Origin: Pseudomonas denitrificans (nom. rej.)
GTDB taxonomy: Bacteria > Pseudomonadota > Gammaproteobacteria > Pseudomonadales > Pseudomonadaceae
Reading direction: 5' to 3'
Assembly (NCBI RefSeq): GCF_008807415.1
Contig: NZ_CP043626.1
Location: forward strand, 5,742,501-5,806,500
Length of the DNA stretch: 64,000 nucleotides
Shown here piece after piece: positions 56,413-64,000 of the stretch. The notes under the pieces were generated by a model. It was given only the letters and a program-made list of their open reading frames with translations. It was not told the DNA's origin and did no database searches. The number at the start of each line of letters is the position of its first letter. Position 1 is the stretch's first letter. A program made the position numbers and the translations under genes.

Positions 56413-58326
56413 TCAGACGCGGAAGCGGCTGACCAGCACCTGCAGCTCGTTGCCCAGGCGCGCCAGCTCGACGCTGGAAGCGGCGGTCTCCTCGCTGGCG
56501 GCGGCAGTCTGCTCGGAGATGTCGCGCACGTTCATCACGCTGCGGTTGATCTCCTCGGCCACGGCGCTCTGTTGCTCGGAAGCGGCGGCGATCTGCTGGT
56601 TCATCGACTGGATCGTCGACACGGTGCGGGTGATGGCGCCCAGGCGCTCGCCGGCGCGGCGGGTCAGGTCGACGGTGCTGACGGTCAGGTCGCGGCTGGT
56701 TTCCATCATCTGCACGGCCTGCTGGGTACCGCTCTGCAGGCCGGCGATCAGCTCCTCGATCTCCTCGGTGGAGGACTGGGTGCGCTGCGCCAGGCCGCGT
56801 ACCTCATCAGCCACCACGGCGAAGCCACGGCCGGCATCGCCCGCGCGGGCGGCTTCGATGGCGGCGTTGAGCGCCAGCAGGTTGGTCTGCTCGGCGACCG
56901 CCTTGATCACGTCCAGCACGCTGCCGATCTTCTCGCTTTCGCGCTTGAGCTTGAGCACCGACTCGTTGGTACGGCCGACTTCGCCGGCCAGGCGATCCAT
57001 CTGGGTCACCGCTTCGGTCACCGCGCCTTCGCCGTCACGGGCCTGGCGGTCGGCGGCGGAGGCGGCCTCGGAAGCCTCCTCGGCGTTGCGCGCGACTTCC
57101 TGCACGGTGGCGGCCATCTCGTTCATGGCAGTAGCGACCTGGTCGGTCTCGACCTTTTGATTGTTCACCCCGGCGCTGGTCTGCTCGGTCACCGCGGACA
57201 GCTCCTCGGCGGCGCTGGCGATCTGCGTCACGCCATCGTGGATGCGGCCGATCAGCTCGCGCAGGGACAGGTTCATGCGCTGCATGCTCTTCTGCAGCTG
57301 GCCCAGTTCGTCATGGCGGTTGGTGGGGATGTCGCGGCTGAGGTCGCCGTCGGCGATGCGCTCGGCATGGCCCAGCACGTCGCGCAGCGGATTGACGATC
57401 TGCCCGGTGATGATCCAGGCGGCGATGCTGCCCAGCACCAGGGCGATCAGCGCGGCCAGGCCCAGCAGGGTCTTGGCCTGGGCGACGCCGGCGTCGCGCT
57501 TGGCGGTCTGGGTGGAGGTCAGTTCGTTGCTCAGCTTCTCGATCTGCTGGCCGGCATCGCGCATGCGGTCGCGGGCAGCCTGGCTGTCGTTGACCTCGTT
57601 GCGGTAATTGGTCAGCGCGTTGCGGTAGGTCTCCAGCGCGTCGAGGGTGGCGCGGAACTCGCCGTTCAGCTCGGCCGGCGAGGTGCTCATGTCACTCTTC
57701 ACGCCGTCGATGAGCTTCTGCAGGGCAGCGAAGGCGGGTTGCTCGAGGTTCTGCGCGTCGGTGCTGGTGTAGGCCATGACCTGCAGGCGCGCCTGCATGA
57801 CACTGCGACCGAGGCCGGAGAGGTCCTGCAGATGTTGCAGACCTTCGGGACTGCCGTTGCTGACCAGTTTCTGCTCGGCCTTCTGCATGCCTTCGCTGAC
57901 CGCGCCGGCGGCCTGGATCAGCACCTGCTTGGCGGCGTCGCGCTCTTCGAAGGACTTCAGCAGTTGGGCGTACAGTTTGCGGTACTCCACGCTCAGTTCG
58001 TGCTGCTGGTCGATGACGCGACGGTCCTCGGCCTCGGTGAACCGCTCGTTCAGCGCGCGGTGGCGCTGGTCCAGCTTGTCCAGTGTATCGAGCACCGCCT
58101 TGGCGTCTTCCGGGGCGCGGGTGGACTGGAATTTCAGACGGGCGATACGCAGGTCCTTGGCGATCGCGATCAGCTCGGAAATCTCGCCGAGCTTGTCGCC
58201 CCGTTCGATCACGTTGCCCAGGTTGATCCAGCCGGTGAGGGCGATCAGCAGGGTGAGCAGCAGCACCAGGCCGAAGCCCGAGGCGAGTTTGAGTTTGACA
58301 GTCAGGTTATTGAACCAGCGAAACAT
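56413..58326 (-). CDS. Methyl-accepting chemotaxis protein (copy 2, upstream)
   Basis: This 637-residue chemoreceptor has the same architecture as its neighbour: [20 protein letters not shown] with the first membrane helix, a periplasmic helical sensor, a second helix ([20 protein letters not shown]), HAMP, and the signalling tip [20 protein letters not shown]. The last about 300 residues closely resemble copy 1, while the sensor domains differ more. The tandem arrangement suggests duplication and divergence of ligand specificity. The start is at 58326; the frame open to 58470 has no receptor-like sequence. Confidence 0.92.
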   Translation of the reverse strand: MFRWFNNLTVKLKLASGFGLVLLLTLLIALTGWINLGNVIERGDKLGEISELIAIAKDLRIARLKFQSTRAPEDAKAVLDTLDKLDQRHRALNERFTEAEDRRVIDQQHELSVEYRKLYAQLLKSFEERDAAKQVLIQAAGAVSEGMQKAEQKLVSNGSPEGLQHLQDLSGLGRSVMQARLQVMAYTSTDAQNLEQPAFAALQKLIDGVKSDMSTSPAELNGEFRATLDALETYRNALTNYRNEVNDSQAARDRMRDAGQQIEKLSNELTSTQTAKRDAGVAQAKTLLGLAALIALVLGSIAAWIITGQIVNPLRDVLGHAERIADGDLSRDIPTNRHDELGQLQKSMQRMNLSLRELIGRIHDGVTQIASAAEELSAVTEQTSAGVNNQKVETDQVATAMNEMAATVQEVARNAEEASEAASAADRQARDGEGAVTEAVTQMDRLAGEVGRTNESVLKLKRESEKIGSVLDVIKAVAEQTNLLALNAAIEAARAGDAGRGFAVVADEVRGLAQRTQSSTEEIEELIAGLQSGTQQAVQMMETSRDLTVSTVDLTRRAGERLGAITRTVSTIQSMNQQIAAASEQQSAVAEEINRSVMNVRDISEQTAAASEETAASSVELARLGNELQVLVSRFRV

Positions 58327-58510
58327 GAAGGCGGCGCTCCAGCGATGAACAGGGCCGGTACGCATGGCTGAGCAGGAAATGCGCAGAGTGGGGACGACCG
58401 GTACCGCTGATATCGGCTTCGCTGCGGGGAACTGAAGGGTTTTGCGGTAATTTTCTGACTGGTGGTTCACGCTGGAGGCCGCGTGGTTACTGGCCTCTAG
58501 CTATTTCCCG

Positions 58511-59218
58511 TTAGTACAGGCGTGCCAAAAGCGCGGTCACGGCGGTCTCGACGCGCAGGATGCGCTCGCCCAGTTGCACGGGGTTCAGACCGGCTTCGCG
58601 CAGCTTGTCGACCTCGTAGGGAATCCAGCCGCCTTCCGGGCCGATAGCCAGGGTCACCGGCTCGCTCAACGCCCGTGGGCACTCGGGCCAGGGGCCGGGA
58701 TGGCCGATCAGCCCGAGGCTGCCGGCGGCCAGCGCAGGCAGGCGGTCTTCGACGAAGGGCTTGAAGCGCTTCTCGATGACCACTTCGGGCAGCACGGTAT
58801 CGCGCGCCTGTTCCAGGCCCAGGATCAGTTGCTCGCGCACGGCGTCAGGTTCGAGGAAGGGGGTCTGCCAGAAGCTCTTTTCCACCCGGTAGCTGTTGAG
58901 CAGCACCAGGCGCGGCACGCCCATGGCGGCGACAGTCTGCAGCACGCGGCGGAGCATCTTCGGGCGGGGCAGGGCGAGCAGCAGGGTGAGCGGCAGCTTG
59001 GCCGGAGGGGGCTGGTCGAAGCTGACCTGCAATTCGGCCTCGTTGGCTTCCAGGCGCAGCAGGCGGCCCTCGCCCATCAGGCCGCCAAGGCGGCCGACGC
59101 GCATCCGGTCGCCGCTTTCGGCGCGGTGGACTTCCTGCAGGTGGGTCAGGCGGCGGTCGCGCAGGATCACGCGATCCGCCGCCACGAAGTCGGCGTCGTC
59201 GAGGAGTAGCAGGTTCAC
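58511..59218 (-). CDS. RsmE-family 16S rRNA m3U methyltransferase paralogue
   Basis: This 235-residue SPOUT methyltransferase is of the RsmE type and is the second in the window. A GTG start at 59218 is chosen: it overlaps the tatC stop (GTGA), and the protein then begins [20 protein letters not shown], as expected. The SAM knot motifs are VTLAIGPEGGWIPYEVDKL and LGERILRVETAVTALLARLY. It is coupled to tatC. Which of the two paralogues modifies U1498 cannot be told here. Confidence 0.9.
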   Translation of the reverse strand: MNLLLLDDADFVAADRVILRDRRLTHLQEVHRAESGDRMRVGRLGGLMGEGRLLRLEANEAELQVSFDQPPPAKLPLTLLLALPRPKMLRRVLQTVAAMGVPRLVLLNSYRVEKSFWQTPFLEPDAVREQLILGLEQARDTVLPEVVIEKRFKPFVEDRLPALAAGSLGLIGHPGPWPECPRALSEPVTLAIGPEGGWIPYEVDKLREAGLNPVQLGERILRVETAVTALLARLY

Positions 59219-60009
59219 GAGCGGGTAGCCGGAGGCTGGTCGCCCTTGGACTCTTCTTCCTCTTCCGGGCCGCGCTTGCGGATCAGGTGGCTGAACAGCA
59301 CGCCGGCCTCGAACAGCAACCACATCGGCACGGCCAGCAGGGTCTGCGACAGCGGGTCCGGCGGGGTGAGGATCATGCCGACGACGAAGCAGCCGATGAT
59401 CACGTAGGGGCGGATTTTCTTCAGGTAAGCCACGTTGACCACCCCGATCCACACCAGCAGCACGGTGGCCACGGGAATCTCGAAGGCCACGCCGAAGGCG
59501 AACAGCAGGGTGAGGAAGTCCAGGTAGCTGTTGATGTCGGTCATCGGTGTCACGCCTTCCGGGGCCGAGCCAAGGAAGAAGTGGAACATCAACGGGAACA
59601 CCAGGAAGTAGGCGAAGGCCATGCCGGCGTAGAACAGCACGATGCTGGAGGCCAGCAGCGGCAGGGCGACGCGCTTCTCGTGCTTGTACAGGCCCGGCGC
59701 GATGAAGCCCCAGACCTGGGCGAGGATCACCGGCATGGCGAACAGCACGGCGACGATCATGGTCAGCTTCAGCGGCGCGAGGAAGGCCGACGCCGGGTCG
59801 ATGGCGATCATGGTCGCGCCTTCGGGCAGGAAGCGGCGCAGCGGCTCGGAAGCCAGTGCGTAGATCTTCTGCGAGAAGTACAGCAGGCCGATGAAGATCA
59901 CGAAGATCGCAACCACGCAGCGCAACAGGCGCGTGCGCAGCTCGGTCAGGTGGGAGACCAGGGGCATTTCCTGGTCGTGTTCGGGCTGGTCGGGTTTTTC
60001 GGCGCTCAT
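59215..60009 (-). CDS. tatC: Sec-independent protein translocase TatC
   Basis: TatC is the six-helix core receptor of the twin-arginine translocase, which exports folded proteins. It has 264 residues. The conserved N-terminal [20 protein letters not shown] is present, with [20 protein letters not shown] and the [20 protein letters not shown] region. The C-terminal tail is charged. It overlaps the tatB stop by 4 nt. Confidence 0.97.
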   Translation of the reverse strand: MSAEKPDQPEHDQEMPLVSHLTELRTRLLRCVVAIFVIFIGLLYFSQKIYALASEPLRRFLPEGATMIAIDPASAFLAPLKLTMIVAVLFAMPVILAQVWGFIAPGLYKHEKRVALPLLASSIVLFYAGMAFAYFLVFPLMFHFFLGSAPEGVTPMTDINSYLDFLTLLFAFGVAFEIPVATVLLVWIGVVNVAYLKKIRPYVIIGCFVVGMILTPPDPLSQTLLAVPMWLLFEAGVLFSHLIRKRGPEEEEESKGDQPPATRS

Positions 60010-60509
60010 GGGGTACGCGGCGTCTCGGGCGAAGCGGGCGGCTGGCTCGCAGCGGTCGGTTGGCTCGGCTGGCCGGCTTCCGGCGCCTGCGGTGCGGCGG
60101 CCTCCGCGGGGGCAGGCGCGAGGCCCGCGCCCGGCAGGCTGTTCAGGCGGCTGTTGGGCGCGATGCTCGGCGCCGCGGGCGGCTGGGCAGGCGCGTTATG
60201 GCCGTCGGACTGGGCTGGCTGCTGCGGATTGAAGGTTTCCCGGGCCTGCTCCTGCAGGTCGGTCAGCGGCGCCATCAGCTTCTTGGCTTCCTGTTCCATC
60301 TGCAGGATGTGCTCGTTGTGCAGCTGGCGGCGGATTTCATCCGCGCCCAGCTCGCGCTCCACTTCCGTCTTGATGGCGTTGAAGCTGCGCTTGAGCCGGC
60401 CGATCCACAGGCCTGCCGTGCGCGCGGCGCCCGGCAGGCGGTCGGGGCCGAGCACCAGCAGGGCGACGAGGCCCACCAGCAGCAGTTCGCTGAAGCTGAT
60501 ACCGAACAT
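60006..60509 (-). CDS. tatB: Sec-independent protein translocase TatB
   Basis: TatB has 167 residues, with one N-terminal membrane helix ([20 protein letters not shown]), the conserved [15 protein letters not shown] turn and an amphipathic helix. The C-terminal half, about residues 85-167, is Pro/Ala/Gln-rich and disordered. It partners TatC in signal-peptide recognition. It starts 3 nt after the tatA stop. Confidence 0.96.
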   Translation of the reverse strand: MFGISFSELLLVGLVALLVLGPDRLPGAARTAGLWIGRLKRSFNAIKTEVERELGADEIRRQLHNEHILQMEQEAKKLMAPLTDLQEQARETFNPQQPAQSDGHNAPAQPPAAPSIAPNSRLNSLPGAGLAPAPAEAAAPQAPEAGQPSQPTAASQPPASPETPRTP

Positions 60510-60512
60510 GAA

Positions 60513-60761
60513 TCAGTCCTTGCGCGCCGGCTCTTCGACCTTCTGCGCCTGGGCGTCGATGGTGTGCGGCTGGTTCAGCGGCGGGTTGCCGGCAGCGGCG
60601 TTCGGGTCCTTCTTCTCGTCTTCCTCGGTGTTCATCGCCTTCTTGAAGCCCTTGATGGCTTCGCCGACGTCCGAACCGAGGTTCTTCAGGCGCTTGGTGC
60701 CGAAGACCAGGACGACGACGATCAGGATGACGACCCAGTGTTTCCAGTCAAAGATGCCCAT
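60513..60761 (-). CDS. tatA: Sec-independent protein translocase TatA
   Basis: TatA is an 82-residue pore-forming Tat subunit. It has the short membrane helix [20 protein letters not shown] followed by the [12 protein letters not shown] hinge, an amphipathic helix ([12 protein letters not shown]) and an acidic tail. It is the first gene of tatABC, 27 nt after hisE. Confidence 0.97.
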   Translation of the reverse strand: MGIFDWKHWVVILIVVVLVFGTKRLKNLGSDVGEAIKGFKKAMNTEEDEKKDPNAAAGNPPLNQPHTIDAQAQKVEEPARKD

Positions 60762-60788
60762 CTTGTTTTCCTCGCAAAGTTGTCGGGT

Positions 60789-61127
60789 TCAGGCTGACGG
60801 TTGGCGCGCGGCTTTCTCGTCGTGCCCGGAAAGGCCGAAGCGGCGGTCCAGCTCGTCCAGTACCGCCTGCGGGTGCTGGCCGAGGGCGGCGAGCATCACC
60901 AGGGAGTGGAACCAGAGGTCGGCCGTTTCGTAGATCAGGTCCGTGCAGTCACCGCTGGCGGCGGCGTCCTTGGCGGCGAGAATGGTTTCCACCGACTCTT
61001 CGCCAACCTTCTCCAGGATCTTGTTCAGGCCCTTGTGATACAGGCTGGCCACGTAGGAGCTGTCCGGTGCGGCATTCTTGCGCGCTTCGAGGACTTCCGC
61101 CAGACGGGCGAGGGTATCAGTGCTCAT
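60789..61127 (-). CDS. hisE: Phosphoribosyl-ATP pyrophosphatase
   Basis: HisE catalyses the second step of histidine synthesis (PR-ATP to PR-AMP). The protein has 112 residues with the all-alpha NTP pyrophosphatase motifs [15 protein letters not shown] and [14 protein letters not shown]. It overlaps the 3' end of hisI by 11 nt. hisI and hisE are separate genes here, not fused. Confidence 0.96.
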   Translation of the reverse strand: MSTDTLARLAEVLEARKNAAPDSSYVASLYHKGLNKILEKVGEESVETILAAKDAAASGDCTDLIYETADLWFHSLVMLAALGQHPQAVLDELDRRFGLSGHDEKAARQPSA

Positions 61128-61530
61128 GGGGTTTTCCTGTACCTACGTGGGAGTAGATGGCATCCGGGTCTTTCAGGACCGGGTCGACGGTCTGCCAGGC
61201 GCCGTTCTCGAACACCCGGTAGAAGCAGCTCTCGCGGCCGGTGTGGCAGGCGATGCCGCCCAGCTGTTCGACCATCAGGATCACCACGTCGGCGTCGCAG
61301 TCCAGGCGCAGCTCATGCAGCTTCTGCACGTGGCCGGAGTCCTCGCCCTTGCGCCAGAGCTTGCCGCGCGAGCGCGACCAGTAGATGGCGCGGTTCTCGG
61401 CGGCTGTGAGGGTGAGGGCCTCGCGGTTCATCCAGGCCATCATCAGCACGCGGCCGGTGCGATGGTCCTGGGCGATCGCCGGCACCAGTCCATCGGCATT
61501 CCACTTGATTTCGTCCAGCCAGTCTTTCAT
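61117..61530 (-). CDS. hisI: Phosphoribosyl-AMP cyclohydrolase
   Basis: HisI catalyses the third step of histidine synthesis, opening the adenine ring of PR-AMP; it is a zinc enzyme. From the ATG at 61530 it has 137 residues, starting [20 protein letters not shown]. Conserved parts are [31 protein letters not shown], and the metal-binding [10 protein letters not shown] and [15 protein letters not shown]. The open frame continues to 61596 through a 12-bp tandem repeat and is not taken as coding. Confidence 0.95.
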   Translation of the reverse strand: MKDWLDEIKWNADGLVPAIAQDHRTGRVLMMAWMNREALTLTAAENRAIYWSRSRGKLWRKGEDSGHVQKLHELRLDCDADVVILMVEQLGGIACHTGRESCFYRVFENGAWQTVDPVLKDPDAIYSHVGTGKPHEH

Positions 61531-61566
61531 CTCGGGTTCCGTACAGCGGGCACTTGCGGTGCCCAG

Positions 61567-61602
61567 AGCCACTTCGTAAGCCACTTCGTAAGCCACTTCG
61601 TA
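61567..61602. repeat. 12-bp tandem repeat, three perfect copies
   Basis: AGCCACTTCGTA is repeated three times without interruption between the ubiB stop and the hisI start. Being 12 bp long, changes in copy number would not shift a reading frame; on the minus strand the frame upstream of hisI reads YEVA repeats. Confidence 0.9.
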
Positions 61603-61637
61603 TAGCGGTTAAGTGTGCCAGCCAGTGCGGCGACTGG

Positions 61638-63245
61638 CTATCGGCGCAGAATCAGATACAGACCACCGGCCAGCATCGCCCAGGCCGGCCAGGCCGCGAG
61701 GCTGTGGGTGGCGAGGCCGGTTTCGGCGGCGCCGGCGACCAGCACTGCGCCAATCAGCCGCGCCGGCCAGGCGCCGGCCATGCCGACCGGGGTGCCGCTC
61801 AGGCGCGCTTCGGGCTGAGGCTCGCGGGACAGGCGCTCGAGCGTGTCGCGGGTCATCTGCGCCAGGTGCGGCAGTTGTTCGATGTGCTGCTGGGCGTTGC
61901 GCAGCAGGGTGCCGGGGCTGACGCGCTCGCGCATCCAGCGTTCCAGGAACGGCTGCGCGGTGGTCCACAGGTCCAGCTCCGGGTAGAGCTGGCGGCCCAG
62001 GCCTTCGATGTTCAGCAGGGTCTTCTGCAGCAGCACCAGTTGCGGCTGCACTTCCATGTTGAAGCGCCGCGCGGTCTGGAACAGGCGCAGCAGCACCTGG
62101 CCGAAGGAAATGTCCTTGAGCGGTTTCTCGAAGATCGGCTCGCACACGGTGCGGATCGCCGCTTCGAAATCATTGACCTTGGTTTGGGCCGGTACCCAGC
62201 CTGAGTCGATGTGCAGTTGGGCGACCTTGCGGTAATCGCGCTTGAAGAAGGCGATCAGGTTGCGTGCCAGGTAATCCTGGTCCTCGTCGGTGAGGCTGCC
62301 GACGATGCCGCAGTCCACCGCGATGTACTGCGGGCTCCACGGCGTGCGGGTGCTGACGAAGATGTTGCCGGGGTGCATGTCGGCGTGGAAGAAGCTGTCG
62401 CGGAACACCTGGGTGAAGAAGATCTCCACGCCACGCTCGGCCAGCGCCTTGAAGTCGGTGCGCTGGTCGCGCAGGGTGTCCAGGTCGGTCACCGGAATGC
62501 CGTAGATGCGCTCCATCACCAGTACCTTGGGGCGGCACCAGTCCCAGTAGACCTGGGGCACGTAGAGCAGCGGCGAGCCTTCGAAGTTGCGCCGCAGCTG
62601 AGAGGAGTTGGCCGCTTCACGCAGCAGGTCCAGCTCGTCGTAGATGGTCTTCTCGTAGTCGCTGACCACTTCGGCCGGGTGCAGGCGGCGGGCGTCGGCG
62701 GAGATGCGCTCGGCGGTGCGGGCGAGGATGTGCAGCCAGGCGATGTCGGAGCGGATCACCGGCTCCAGGTTCGGGCGGATGACCTTCACCACCACCTCCT
62801 CGCCACTCTTGAGCTGCGCAGTGTGCACCTGCGCCACCGAGGCGGAGGCCAGCGGTTCGCGCTCGAAGCGGGAGAACACCTGCTCGATCTTCGCGCCCAG
62901 CTGCTGCTCGATGAGCGCCACGGCCTGTTCCGGCGGGAAGGGCGGCACCTTGTCCTGCAGGAAGGCCAGCTCCAGGGCGATGTCGTCGGGGAGCAGGTCG
63001 CGGCGGGTGGAGAGTATCTGGCCGAACTTGATGAAGATCGGTCCGAGGTCTTCCAGCGCCAGCCGGATGCGCGCGCCACGGCTGAGGTCCAGCGGCTTGC
63101 GCGGCAGCCAGCGCCAGGGCAGCAGCCCGCCAAGCAGGCGCAGCCACCAGGGCAGGAAGGGCAGTTCGAGGACCATGTCGTCCAGACGGTAGCGGATGGC
63201 TACGCGCTGGATGCGCAGCAGGCGGCGGAAGGCGAGCAGCTTCAT
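61638..63245 (-). CDS. ubiB: Ubiquinone biosynthesis atypical kinase/ATPase UbiB
   Basis: UbiB is an ABC1/ADCK-family protein needed for ubiquinone synthesis, probably extracting lipid intermediates. It has 535 residues. The family KxGQ motif is in [20 protein letters not shown], followed by the Ala-rich region ASASVAQVH and the kinase-like core ([21 protein letters not shown]). Two hydrophobic helices close the C-terminus. It overlaps the ubiJ stop by 4 nt. Confidence 0.97.
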   Translation of the reverse strand: MKLLAFRRLLRIQRVAIRYRLDDMVLELPFLPWWLRLLGGLLPWRWLPRKPLDLSRGARIRLALEDLGPIFIKFGQILSTRRDLLPDDIALELAFLQDKVPPFPPEQAVALIEQQLGAKIEQVFSRFEREPLASASVAQVHTAQLKSGEEVVVKVIRPNLEPVIRSDIAWLHILARTAERISADARRLHPAEVVSDYEKTIYDELDLLREAANSSQLRRNFEGSPLLYVPQVYWDWCRPKVLVMERIYGIPVTDLDTLRDQRTDFKALAERGVEIFFTQVFRDSFFHADMHPGNIFVSTRTPWSPQYIAVDCGIVGSLTDEDQDYLARNLIAFFKRDYRKVAQLHIDSGWVPAQTKVNDFEAAIRTVCEPIFEKPLKDISFGQVLLRLFQTARRFNMEVQPQLVLLQKTLLNIEGLGRQLYPELDLWTTAQPFLERWMRERVSPGTLLRNAQQHIEQLPHLAQMTRDTLERLSREPQPEARLSGTPVGMAGAWPARLIGAVLVAGAAETGLATHSLAAWPAWAMLAGGLYLILRR

Positions 63246-63865
63246 GCGTCAGGCTTGATCTTCTGGGTCAGGCGGTTGATCCGCGCGTCGAGGCGGTCGA
63301 GGGACATCTTCAACTGGTCCAGCTCGGCGAAGCGCGCTTCGGCTTCGTGCTGGCCGACCAGGCTGCGGCTTTCCTCGGCGAGATAGTCGGCGAGGCTCAG
63401 GCGCAGGCTTTCCAGGCTGTCGCCGGCCCAGGCCATGCCGCCGCGCAAGCGCGCGCCGAGCAGGTGCGCGGGCACCGGGCCGAGCCAGCGGGAGACTTCG
63501 TATTCCCAGTCCAGCTCCAGGCTCTGGAGGATATCGGCCAGCTCCAGCAGCATTGCGCTGTCGCCGCCCATGGTCACTTCAGGGCTGTGCAGGACGCGGG
63601 TCTTGTCCTTGGCCAGCGCCAGTTGCAGCAGGCTGCCGGCGGGCGCGACGAGGGTGCAGTCGGCTGGCGCCTCGTGGTGCGCGGCCAGGTGCAGGCCGTC
63701 GGCGTCGGGCAGGATGAACAGCCGCAGCGCGGGGGCCTGGCAGTCCACTTCCAGCACCTTGCCGGCGAGCCGGCCGAGACGCCGCAGGGCCACGCCATCG
63801 AGCCGCAGCACGCGGTTGACGGTGGCTTCGGCGCTGGCCAGGGCGGCCTGCAGGAGCAGGGTCAT
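63242..63865 (-). CDS. ubiJ: Ubiquinone biosynthesis accessory factor UbiJ (SCP2 domain)
   Basis: UbiJ is a 207-residue protein with an SCP2-like lipid-binding fold that binds ubiquinone intermediates as part of the Ubi metabolon. The start is [20 protein letters not shown]. The C-terminal part is a coiled coil ([20 protein letters not shown]). It lies between ubiE and ubiB in the conserved ubiE-ubiJ-ubiB order and overlaps the ubiE stop by one base. Confidence 0.94.
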   Translation of the reverse strand: MTLLLQAALASAEATVNRVLRLDGVALRRLGRLAGKVLEVDCQAPALRLFILPDADGLHLAAHHEAPADCTLVAPAGSLLQLALAKDKTRVLHSPEVTMGGDSAMLLELADILQSLELDWEYEVSRWLGPVPAHLLGARLRGGMAWAGDSLESLRLSLADYLAEESRSLVGQHEAEARFAELDQLKMSLDRLDARINRLTQKIKPDA

Positions 63866-64000
63866 CAGGGCTTGATGCCGCGGTGCAGGGCGACCACGCC
63901 GCCGGTCATGTTGTGGTAGGTGACGCGGTCGAAGCCGGCCTCCACCATCATCGACTTCAGCGTTTCCTGGTCGGGGTGCATGCGGATCGATTCGGCGAGG
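63865..64000 (-). CDS. ubiE: Ubiquinone/menaquinone methyltransferase UbiE (3' end only)
   Basis: Only the last 44 codons are in the window; the gene starts beyond the right edge. The visible end reads [20 protein letters not shown] then [13 protein letters not shown], the characteristic UbiE C-terminus. UbiE performs the C-methylation step of ubiquinone synthesis. Confidence 0.93.
   Translation of the reverse strand, partial: LAESIRMHPDQETLKSMMVEAGFDRVTYHNMTGGVVALHRGIKP

Overview
The window is about 65% GC by eye and densely coded. It comes from a Pseudomonas chromosome of the P. aeruginosa group, but not from P. aeruginosa itself. The evidence is the gene order: from left to right it follows the PAO1 order I remember for PA0386-PA0427 (hemW, rdgB, metWX, yggUT, proC, yggS, pilTU, transsulfuration genes, pyr genes, algH, tonB3, gshB, pilGHIJK-chpABCDE, rsmE, bioA, mexR-mexAB-oprM). 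It then jumps to the order of PA5073-PA5063 (UPF0158, chemoreceptor, rsmE paralogue, tatCBA, hisE, hisI, ubiB, ubiJ, ubiE). Species cannot be fixed without a database.

Layout. 1-9.9 kb, minus strand: heme chaperone, nucleotide-pool cleaning, methionine synthesis (metX-metW), a dynamin-like GTPase, yggU/yggT, an unrecognised secreted protein, proC and the PLP-homeostasis gene yggS. 9.98-12.75 kb, plus: the twitching ATPases pilT and pilU, then a TM2-domain protein. 12.9-15.5 kb: reverse transsulfuration (cystathionine beta-synthase, gamma-lyase). 15.6-21.6 kb, minus: pyrR-pyrB-pyrC', ruvX, algH, tonB3, gshB. 21.9-37.9 kb, plus: the Pil-Chp chemosensory system controlling type IV pili, including a giant ChpA of about 2,824 residues. 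37.9-41.5 kb: an accessory two-gene module, a large secreted-looking peptidoglycan-metallopeptidase candidate followed by an overlapping AT-rich exported protein that looks like its immunity partner. 41.7-46.9 kb: rsmE, bioA, an amine oxidase, cytochrome b561 and YceI. 46.9-53.4 kb: mexR and the mexAB-oprM efflux operon with two clear operator palindromes. 53.5-64 kb, minus: UPF0158, two tandem chemoreceptors, a second rsmE, tatABC, hisI-hisE and ubiE-ubiJ-ubiB.

Two things stand out. First, the 37.9-41.5 kb module looks like a toxin-immunity pair inserted between chpE and rsmE. The putative toxin carries an M23-like domain interrupted by SH3-like segments, an EF-hand loop and a C-terminal LAS-type (M15/M74-like) zinc site. 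Second, five otherwise intact conserved genes (cystathionine beta-synthase, chpA, chpC, chpE, rsmE) each carry a single-base indel in a short G or C run. This pattern points to sequence error more than to gene decay, so these genes are annotated across the frameshifts.

No rRNA, tRNA, insertion sequence, prophage or CRISPR array was seen. Comparisons with PAO1 and with named families come from memory; no search was run.
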